Under the pieces are notes generated by a model, which made no database searches, was not told where the DNA came from, and worked only from the letters and a program-made list of their open reading frames with translations. From IMG/VR virus record IMGVR_UViG_3300035698_017588, positions 1 to 64,000 of that record: a stretch of 64,000 bases of DNA. One strand, written 5' to 3'. A program made the translations under genes and the position numbers. The DNA comes from a virus. Shown here piece after piece: positions 32,507 to 39,862 of this stretch; position 1 is the first letter of the stretch; every line of letters starts with the position of its first letter.

Positions 32507-33943
32507 ATGGCAAGAAGAAGAACACAAGAAGAATTTATTGAACAAAGCTTAAAGAAACATGGCGAAAAATATGATTATAACAAATCTGATTATATAAATG
32601 AATATACTAAAATAATAATAATATGCCGAGAGCATGGCGAATTTGAGCAAAAACCGTCAATCCACTTAAAGGGACATGGGTGCAGAAAATGCCGATATGA
32701 AAAATTAGCAGCCAATATGGGTGGTGGATTAACCGGTTTTATTAAGAAAGCTTCTAAAATTCATGATAATAAATACGATTATTCAAAAGTTGAATATTCG
32801 ACATCACAGAAGAAAGTGGTTATCATATGTCCAGAACATGGTGAATTCGAACAATTACCGTGTAATCATATTAATAAGTGTGCTGGTTGTTTGAAGTGTT
32901 CGACCGCTTACCAACCCACAAATAAAGAATTTATAAACAAACTTGTTTATAAATTCGGAGAAAGGCATGATTATTCTAAAACTATATATACATCATCGAA
33001 AGACAGAATTACTGTAATATGTCCAGAGCATGGTGAATTTCAAATTAGAGCTGAATCTTATGTAAGATCTGGATCTTGCCCTAGATGCTGCTCGTCTAAC
33101 GAACAATTGGTGATCCACGATTTTGTTACCAGCTTCGAACCAACGGCAAAATCGAATGATAGGGAAGCCATACGCCCTTTAGAATTAGATGTCTATATTC
33201 CAAGCAAAAAACTTGGAATAGAATATAATGGAAATTATTGGCATTCATTTAACAGAAATGAAACAACAGAAGAGAGAAAGAGGCACCAAACAAAATTCGA
33301 GAAATGCGAAAAATCTGGTATAAGATTATTTCAAATAAACACCACGGAATATGAAGACAAATTCGAAATAGTCCAATCTATGATCAGACACAGATTAGGA
33401 TTATCAAAAAAGGTCGGTGCCAGAAAAACAATGGTCAAAGAAATATCTAACAAAGAAGCGGGAATTTTTTTAGACCGCTGTCATATTAGTGGCCACAGAA
33501 ATGCATCTAAAAATTATGGATTGATTCTTGACGACAAATTGATCGCCACAACCACATTTAGTAAATATAAAATAGGTTGGGAAATAATAAGATACGCCAA
33601 CGAGTTAAACATAACCGTGGTAGGCGGTTTTTCTAGATTACTAAAATCATTTATAATCGACAATCGACCGAAAACAATCATGACGTTTGCTGATCTAAGA
33701 TATGGAAGTGGAAATGTTTATAAAGAATCTGGCTTCGAGTTAGTGAAACGAACGAAACCAGGATATGTCTATCTTGACTCTAATGCAAGATATATGGGGT
33801 CTAGGATAAAATTCCAAAAACATAAACTTGAAAAAATTTTAGAAGTCTTTCATACAGAACTAACGGAATCTGAAAACATGTTTCTCAACGGTTATAGAAG
33901 AATGTGGGATGCTGGGCATAATCAGTTTATTTTGAATCTCTAA
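32507..33943 (+). CDS. Free-standing homing endonuclease with DUF723-like repeats and Vsr/EDxHD nuclease
   Basis: 478 residues. Three repeats of about 60-65 residues share the pattern FIEQSLKKHGEKYDYNKSDY, then IICREHGEFEQKPSIHLKGH with a CRKC pair: the DUF723-type zinc-ribbon unit used for DNA binding. The nuclease core is EQLVIHDFV, then LELDVYIPSKKLGIEYNGN followed by YWHSFN, with the EDxHD acidic residues. The C-terminal domain (ISGHRNASKNYGLILDDKLI; TESENMFLNGYRRMWDAGHN) matches that of the gene at 25517-27046. Strongly AT-rich and antisense to the operon in which it sits, 24 bases from the Pol III PHP start codon. Confidence 0.83.
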   Translation: MARRRTQEEFIEQSLKKHGEKYDYNKSDYINEYTKIIIICREHGEFEQKPSIHLKGHGCRKCRYEKLAANMGGGLTGFIKKASKIHDNKYDYSKVEYSTSQKKVVIICPEHGEFEQLPCNHINKCAGCLKCSTAYQPTNKEFINKLVYKFGERHDYSKTIYTSSKDRITVICPEHGEFQIRAESYVRSGSCPRCCSSNEQLVIHDFVTSFEPTAKSNDREAIRPLELDVYIPSKKLGIEYNGNYWHSFNRNETTEERKRHQTKFEKCEKSGIRLFQINTTEYEDKFEIVQSMIRHRLGLSKKVGARKTMVKEISNKEAGIFLDRCHISGHRNASKNYGLILDDKLIATTTFSKYKIGWEIIRYANELNITVVGGFSRLLKSFIIDNRPKTIMTFADLRYGSGNVYKESGFELVKRTKPGYVYLDSNARYMGSRIKFQKHKLEKILEVFHTELTESENMFLNGYRRMWDAGHNQFILNL

Positions 33944-34565
33944 AGCTTATGATCTTATCGATATTTTGAATGAGTAGAGGAACGTCCGAGTCCTCAATCT
34001 CTAACACATCGAGAAGTTCATTAAAAGGATCAAATGTGACAGACTCCATTTCCTGAGTAATCAGATAAATCTTGTCACCATATTCCTTATCCCCAACATA
34101 CTTAGCCCTAGGTTGGTACCTATCAAGTGTCATGCGAGAAGCACGGGCTGACCTCTCTCGAATCAATGGATTAGCCACTATTTTGGCTACAAACTCTTTT
34201 ATCTTGTCGAATGGACGGAGTTCGACCCAAAACAGTTGCACAAATCTTTCAGCTGTCTCTGGGTCAGATAAGGATTTAATCAACCTCTTAACGAAGTCTT
34301 TGAAATACCGTTTCGATTTCGAAGAATAACCAGCATTGTAGCCATTCTCATAAGCCAAAGAACAAGCTTTGAGAGTAGAAAGAGAAGCTTCGCCCCTAGT
34401 TGCTTCCGGAAGCCAATATTCAGGAGCAATTATGTTGAGTTGTTTGAATTCGGAATCGAAGATTTTAATGTCCCAGATATCGAAAATATCAAGATAATAA
34501 ACCGAGTTACCTATCTTGATAACAACCACTTTATCTTTTGAACACAGAAATTCAAACTTCGCCAT
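33927..34565 (-). CDS. Hypothetical protein (212 aa)
   Basis: Starts MAKFEFLCSKDKVVVIKIGN, a beta-rich N-terminal third followed by helices (YFKDFVKRLIKSLSDPETAE) and a Tyr/Lys-rich stretch. No motif recognised. It follows the actin-like ATPase gene with a 1-base overlap, the position where ParR-type partners or filament adaptors are often found; this is inference from position only. Its last few codons overlap the 3' end of the convergent endonuclease gene. Confidence 0.55.
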   Translation of the reverse strand: MAKFEFLCSKDKVVVIKIGNSVYYLDIFDIWDIKIFDSEFKQLNIIAPEYWLPEATRGEASLSTLKACSLAYENGYNAGYSSKSKRYFKDFVKRLIKSLSDPETAERFVQLFWVELRPFDKIKEFVAKIVANPLIRERSARASRMTLDRYQPRAKYVGDKEYGDKIYLITQEMESVTFDPFNELLDVLEIEDSDVPLLIQNIDKIISFRDSK

Positions 34566-35851
34566 TAGAACATTTCAGCAGCTTTCAAGCATCCTCGTGC
34601 CACAGTGAAGAGTGGACTTTTGCAAAGGATGACTTTATTAATCTCGAATGGCACTTCGAGTTCTTTGATCAATTTGATGCATCGATCATTGAATCCGGCA
34701 GGGCTGGCGGTGCCTCCTGCCATGTAGAGGTTGACACCTTCTTCGATTCTGGCTTCATTCTCGTTCTCTTTGAATCCTTCGATGATACCGGTAAGAACAT
34801 TATTAATGAGAATATCATAATGTAACACAATATCCATGCCAAGCCGGTCATCAGGCTCTTTGCCGGGAGTGAGATTAACAGACATTTTACGTTTCGACAC
34901 AGTAGTCGGAGTCTCTTTGGATTTCTTCCGGCTATCGGCATTGAATCCATGTCGTTGTGCTGTTTCATAATCAATCCAATCTCCGGAACCAACCCAGCAA
35001 AAGCTGAATATTTCTAGACCGTACTTGACATAGCTGACAGTAACGGTACCAGCACCCCAACTAATACCAATCCCCGTGCCATCGTCTGAGGAATCCAACA
35101 CAATCGCGTGTGATTCCTTGATCGTATGCCGTTCGATATTGGACTTAGTTTCATAACTATCCAAGATGACATTGACTACACGAGTATGGTAATCCAGATT
35201 GATATCTTTATTAATCGCTTTGGCGGTCGTACAGTAACACAGCTTGACACCATCACCGAATTTGCCGATGTCGTCTTCAGCCGTCTGCAACAAGCCAGTG
35301 ACAATCGTTGAGAGGATCGTCATAGCTTCTTCGTCAGCCGCAACACCGCCCTCAGCCATGGGACGCCGAAGATAATCGTTTTTGGCATAAGCGAATTCTT
35401 CTGCGTCTTTGCCGAGAATGATTGCTTGACCGTCTAGCTCGATCCAACGTGCCGGGCGTTTGGTCCCGTCAGATCTGACCTTGTTGGGATCATCGAGCAT
35501 ATTCTTCAAGAATGGAGTGACACGCTCGAAAGGCCAATAACCGTTAACCTCACTGAGGTAGCCGATTTCGCCGTTCTCTTCCTTAAAGGCAAGAACGATA
35601 TTACGGGTTCCGAGGTCGAGTCCTAAGTATTCCATTTTCATTCTCTTTGTTCTACAAATTTCGCCAAGCCGAAACACCCTTGGTTTCTTGGCAACCTTAT
35701 TTACTACCGAAGCAATGCGGGTATGCCCACGAACGATATCGATCTTGGACAGTGCGGGCTTGGTAGGTTTAGGAGCAAGAGGGGTATCAGCGATGACAGG
35801 GATTGGACGCTTTACAGTGTCCGACAATATTCTATTAGGTTCACTCGCCAC
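34565..35851 (-). CDS. Actin-like ATPase (ParM/MreB/Hsp70 superfamily)
   Basis: 428 residues. A basic, Pro-rich extension of about 72 residues (MASEPNRILSDTVKRPIPVI) precedes MEYLGLDLGTRNIVLAFKEE, the phosphate-1 motif of the actin fold. Phosphate-2 is near HAIVLDSSDDGTGIGISWGA, and the adenosine motif is LYMAGGTASPAGFND. These proteins bind ATP and can form filaments; ParM segregates plasmids and PhuZ-like or ParM-like filaments position phage DNA. The extension is unusual and could be an extra interaction domain, or translation may start at Met 73. It overlaps a small membrane-protein gene upstream. Confidence 0.75.
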   Translation of the reverse strand: MASEPNRILSDTVKRPIPVIADTPLAPKPTKPALSKIDIVRGHTRIASVVNKVAKKPRVFRLGEICRTKRMKMEYLGLDLGTRNIVLAFKEENGEIGYLSEVNGYWPFERVTPFLKNMLDDPNKVRSDGTKRPARWIELDGQAIILGKDAEEFAYAKNDYLRRPMAEGGVAADEEAMTILSTIVTGLLQTAEDDIGKFGDGVKLCYCTTAKAINKDINLDYHTRVVNVILDSYETKSNIERHTIKESHAIVLDSSDDGTGIGISWGAGTVTVSYVKYGLEIFSFCWVGSGDWIDYETAQRHGFNADSRKKSKETPTTVSKRKMSVNLTPGKEPDDRLGMDIVLHYDILINNVLTGIIEGFKENENEARIEEGVNLYMAGGTASPAGFNDRCIKLIKELEVPFEINKVILCKSPLFTVARGCLKAAEMF

Positions 35852-36107
35852 TCTTTGCCCTTGAACCGAAGCTAGTCTTGGGTGCTTTCTTCATCATCGA
35901 AGCAGGATCGGGTAATGGAACTTCCTGTTTCTTACCGTAGCCATTTTCCTCTCTTGTTGGAAAATCCAACGTCTCCACATTGCCCTTATAGACTGTGGGA
36001 GTCTTGGGTGCTTCAACATTAATATTGATGACGGATTCCTTCTTCGAAAACACCCATGCCCAATAATTTGCTGAAACAAGAAAAAGGATCATCCAGACAA
36101 TTGACAT
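35841..36107 (-). CDS. Small single-pass membrane protein (88 aa)
   Basis: The N-terminus MSIVWMILFLVSANYWAWVF is a single hydrophobic segment, followed by a charged cytoplasmic-type tail (KTPTVYKGNVETLDFPTREE). It overlaps the actin-like gene start by 11 bases and the preceding gene end by 19 bases. It could anchor the actin-like protein to a membrane; that is only a suggestion from the overlap. Confidence 0.55.
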   Translation of the reverse strand: MSIVWMILFLVSANYWAWVFSKKESVININVEAPKTPTVYKGNVETLDFPTREENGYGKKQEVPLPDPASMMKKAPKTSFGSRAKSGE

Positions 36108-37222
36108 ACATCACCCAAGATCTTGAAGGAAATACCACGATCAGTGCAATGCTCTATGATCCTAGTCATAAAAGTCTGACGTTTAATGGATTCAGAATTA
36201 TCGCCAGCTGCGACCAAAGCACTGAACACACTATTAGAATTGACCAGGATAGACTTTGGAGAGCACGACACCAAGATCTCAATGGCAGTCAGCATATTAT
36301 TGGAAGAGACAGAAAAGGGCGGTGCGAAATTGATATTCGACGTGAACTGCTTAACTGCGAACGTCCCAACCGGACCCAAAGACGGAGTGAACAAAGGTCC
36401 CGGACTAGTATGGTCAAGCAAGACTATCTGTGCGAATGTTCGAGACATATCGAATTCCGTGATCATCGCACCCGGCAAAGCGAAATAAAAATCCGCGTCG
36501 ATATCGGGGTCCAAAGCAAAAGTCAAATAATTATACTGACAAAATTGATAATCATTCGAATAAGAGTCAGTCAGCAATACATCATTACCACGGACCTTAT
36601 CAAAAAGTTTAATAAACCCGTCGCGGTTTGAATTGTGAACTCCGGTCATTGAACCACGAGATTGTGTAACAACGATCTCGTCTTTTTCAGTAGACAACAA
36701 GTAGTCTAAAGATTGGCGTGAATAATTCGACGACAATGAAGCCCTAACTGTTGGCAACGCTTCTCGGAATTTAACAGATGCGAGCCACCCTTCCAAGACT
36801 GAAACATCATATGACTTAGGGTGCAGCAGTAAACTCAATTCTAAAAACAAGTCGGTGATGTTAGTACACCGATGCAATAATCGTGCCAACGTGCCCTTAT
36901 GAGCTATTAAACCGAACGGGATAAAATCCGGCTTAACATCGACATTCGTCAAAACCGGTTGAGTCTTCAAATTAGCTTGGAGAGCAACGTGGTTAATCTT
37001 CTTGCCGAATGGGTTCTGGATTTTAGAACTAAATGGCAAGATCTGAGGAACATACATTGCTTTCACATTTGTAGTATCAAAATCAGCCGGTGGTTCCAAG
37101 CACTGATACGACAAGTCTGCAATCATTACCCATTCTGTTGGAGATTTCCGGACTTTATCAAAGAGCCCAGAAATAGACAATCCATCAGAAAACTTGATAC
37201 GATGTAATTCTTGATATTTCAT
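36089..37222 (-). CDS. Hypothetical protein, possible virion component (377 aa)
   Basis: Starts MKYQELHRIKFSDGLSISGL. The chain is mixed with many Asn/Ser/Thr and beta stretches (DADFYFALPGAMITEFDMSR) and no metal or nucleotide site. Style and its place next to the collagen-like fibre gene suggest a structural or fibre-associated protein. Not assigned to a family. Confidence 0.5.
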   Translation of the reverse strand: MKYQELHRIKFSDGLSISGLFDKVRKSPTEWVMIADLSYQCLEPPADFDTTNVKAMYVPQILPFSSKIQNPFGKKINHVALQANLKTQPVLTNVDVKPDFIPFGLIAHKGTLARLLHRCTNITDLFLELSLLLHPKSYDVSVLEGWLASVKFREALPTVRASLSSNYSRQSLDYLLSTEKDEIVVTQSRGSMTGVHNSNRDGFIKLFDKVRGNDVLLTDSYSNDYQFCQYNYLTFALDPDIDADFYFALPGAMITEFDMSRTFAQIVLLDHTSPGPLFTPSLGPVGTFAVKQFTSNINFAPPFSVSSNNMLTAIEILVSCSPKSILVNSNSVFSALVAAGDNSESIKRQTFMTRIIEHCTDRGISFKILGDVCQLSG

Positions 37223-37250
37223 AGATTAATAATACAGTGTGGATTTACAC

Positions 37251-38762
37251 TCAACATTCGCCGGATTCCGGAAAGATAAAGTAATCATCCTGACAACACT
37301 CATCACCAGTTGGCTCTTTAGGACGAACCAACTCGTAAGGATATCTACCGGGTCGAACGCCCTCTGGGCCATACCATTTGAGATCTTCTGAACATGCTGC
37401 AGCATCAGTCCCAGAAATCCAATCGAATTCATGTTTTTCAAATGAACGGCGAGTGAAGCATCCGTCTTGAGGTTCCCATTGTTGTAGATCTGGGTCCTCG
37501 ACTTCTACTTCAGGAAATGCATTAGACAAAGGCGTCGTCTTTTTTATAGCTGTCGCTACACGTTCCACAGCAACATACCGGCCTTCAACTATAGGCCGAG
37601 TAGTGGTAGTACCAGCCAAAATATCAGTCGTAATCAACTGAAAAGCATCTTGAGAAACCAAACGAGTATAATTGACATAAAAAGTGTCATTCTCGCAGTC
37701 CAACCGAAAATGAGTCAAAGTCCCATCAGGACGAACATTCGAATCATCTGGGAATTCACAAGGCTCAGTCCGGATAAAACCGTCCGGAATATCACCACGA
37801 TCACCAGTGGGACCACGTTGACGGGCTTTCCAAACAGTTTCTTCGGGCCAACCACCGGGAATTTCGAATTTGAGAAGTCCGATATTTTGATCAAATTCGA
37901 TCACAATATCATCTGGATTAGCCCCGATGCCATTGACCACTATTTCAAAAGAGCCATCTACTGGATTAATATCCAACTGGAAAATGACATTAGGCACAAG
38001 ATTCAAGGAATTCGTCACAGTTTGTGACAATGCGATATTTGGACCAGTCGTAAGACCTAGAGACTGGTCAATTATTTGCTGGCGTAAACGTGAGAAAACC
38101 GTTTTCTCTTCATCAGCAACAAAAGGGCTGCCAATCACATCAATCCAATATACCAACTGGTCCCCGAACGAAAACGAACCAGGGATTTCATAAAACCCGA
38201 AAAACCTAAGGCTAATAGGTGTGATTGTAGGATGATTAAAATACGTCCCAATCGGAATAGGAACATAAGCTTGGCCGGTAACGACATCATTAACCTTAAA
38301 AGGATAATATGTCGCCTCATTTGGGGCCGGAATACCAACCTCACCATCAGGACCTTGCTCGCCCTGGGGGCCTCGATCGCCAATACAGAGATATCGGTAG
38401 TAATAAGCGACGAGCTTTTGTTCGTTGACGTCGATATTGATTTCGCCATTACCACGATAGCGAATATCGATTAGCCCGTCAGGACTGTAGAAATAATAGT
38501 AATATGCGTCAGTGCCAGGAGCGATCTTGAAAACGGAAACATCAAGACCTTGAAGAGAATCCTGCAGCGTAACGAGCTTGTTATAAATTACCGGTGTGAT
38601 CAACCCATCCTGGACAGGCGATGCAAGAGGAATCAACTCATTCAGCTCATTCTGCACCCAACGAATAGATCCGCTTTGATACCGCCACTCAATTCCATTT
38701 GTGTCGACAAACAGTTGACCGTTTATCGGATTACGAGGGAATTTAGTGACAGCTGCCATCAA
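37251..38762 (-). CDS. Fibre-type protein with collagen-like segment
   Basis: 503 residues. The N-terminus MMAAVTKFPRNPINGQLFVD, then WRYQSGSIRWVQ, is common in phage tail-fibre or appendage proteins. A short collagen-like triplet run occurs near residue 128 (GDRGPQGEQGPDGEVGIPAP), and a second GPTGDRGD lies further on. The remainder is beta-rich, with many aromatic residues and two Cys near the C-terminus (ECCQDDYFIFPESGEC). It probably forms trimers on the virion. The start overlaps the SbcD stop in ATGA; the start may be the second Met. Confidence 0.7.
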   Translation of the reverse strand: MMAAVTKFPRNPINGQLFVDTNGIEWRYQSGSIRWVQNELNELIPLASPVQDGLITPVIYNKLVTLQDSLQGLDVSVFKIAPGTDAYYYYFYSPDGLIDIRYRGNGEINIDVNEQKLVAYYYRYLCIGDRGPQGEQGPDGEVGIPAPNEATYYPFKVNDVVTGQAYVPIPIGTYFNHPTITPISLRFFGFYEIPGSFSFGDQLVYWIDVIGSPFVADEEKTVFSRLRQQIIDQSLGLTTGPNIALSQTVTNSLNLVPNVIFQLDINPVDGSFEIVVNGIGANPDDIVIEFDQNIGLLKFEIPGGWPEETVWKARQRGPTGDRGDIPDGFIRTEPCEFPDDSNVRPDGTLTHFRLDCENDTFYVNYTRLVSQDAFQLITTDILAGTTTTRPIVEGRYVAVERVATAIKKTTPLSNAFPEVEVEDPDLQQWEPQDGCFTRRSFEKHEFDWISGTDAAACSEDLKWYGPEGVRPGRYPYELVRPKEPTGDECCQDDYFIFPESGEC

Positions 38763-39862
38763 TCTACGCCTATGTTATCAACTGTGTACAGTGAATCGCC
38801 TTCATGGATAATCTCACTGTTTAGCTGCTCCATTAAAGACTTATTATATTTATCTGCGTGTTTATCACGATCAAAATATCGGCTAAAGAGATCTTGAACT
38901 TGCATCCTGGACGGAGCACCATGACCCCTATTAACTTCGGGCTCAAGGGAATCTTTCAGTCGAAGGAATCTGACGACCTTTGCTCCCTTATCCAACAATT
39001 CTTTCCGGTATTGAGTCGTCAAATCATCAGGGAGATACTGCTCCGCAATAATCCGAAAATGATTCCCCATCACATCATGTTCCGATAAACCAGCCACATC
39101 ATCAAGACCAATCGTTAACATATGAGGGGGAATCATCTGGCCAGGATTATCAGTGTACATCAGAGGACGCAAATCCACGAAGCTATGCTTCCCGGTGTCA
39201 CAATCGTATTCAACAAAACCATGGGGCACAACACCCTCATCGAATGAGAAAGGAATCGGCGACCCCACATAGTGAGTCTTCACGCCAGCCCGATGATAAC
39301 AATGAAAATGTCCGGTGAAGACCTGACCAGCCGCTCGGTGGTCGAAATTAATGGCCTTTTGTTCTTGGAATAAGAAGCAAAGGTTGTACGAGGCCCCGAT
39401 ACATCCAATGTGAGTGAGTAAAACGTCGCTTTGGCGACATTCCTTGTCGATCTCGTCGACGACGTCCATATAAGCCTTGTCGACGGCGATGAACGGGATC
39501 ATCCAAAATCGACGGTCAAATAACTCGACGCGATGAATGTCTTCCAGCACGTGACAGACGTCCGCTAACGGTCGGAGTGATGTGATTTTCCAGTTGTACT
39601 TGTAGTACATGTCATGATTGCCTGGAAAGACATACCATTCTTGATCGTATTCTCTTTTCGTAGCCGCGAGAAACTCATAAACGACGTGCATCACTTCAAC
39701 GTTAATTGACTCACGATCATGGAAGAGATCACCCAAAACAAAAACGTGTTTAATACCGTTCTTCTGGGCGTAACTCCGAATCGATTTCGCTGCCATCAAA
39801 ATGTCTTTGGTCCGACCGTGAAGACCAAAATGAAAATCTGCCGTTAAAAGGACTTTGCTCAT
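38759..39862 (-). CDS. SbcD/T4 gp47-like metallophosphoesterase nuclease subunit
   Basis: 367 residues. Calcineurin-type motifs appear in order: LTADFHFGLHG (8-16), VLGDLFHDRESI (44-50), FPGNHDMYYKY (81-84), DVLLTHIG, and FTGHFHCYH. With the SbcC-like protein at 44277-46088 it should form the Mre11-Rad50-like complex that processes DNA ends; in T4 gp46/gp47 this is essential for recombination-dependent replication. Here the two subunit genes are on opposite strands and separated by an intein-bearing helicase and an endonuclease gene. Its ATG shares CATG (39860-39863) with the divergent helicase gene. Confidence 0.9.
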   Translation of the reverse strand: MSKVLLTADFHFGLHGRTKDILMAAKSIRSYAQKNGIKHVFVLGDLFHDRESINVEVMHVVYEFLAATKREYDQEWYVFPGNHDMYYKYNWKITSLRPLADVCHVLEDIHRVELFDRRFWMIPFIAVDKAYMDVVDEIDKECRQSDVLLTHIGCIGASYNLCFLFQEQKAINFDHRAAGQVFTGHFHCYHRAGVKTHYVGSPIPFSFDEGVVPHGFVEYDCDTGKHSFVDLRPLMYTDNPGQMIPPHMLTIGLDDVAGLSEHDVMGNHFRIIAEQYLPDDLTTQYRKELLDKGAKVVRFLRLKDSLEPEVNRGHGAPSRMQVQDLFSRYFDRDKHADKYNKSLMEQLNSEIIHEGDSLYTVDNIGVD

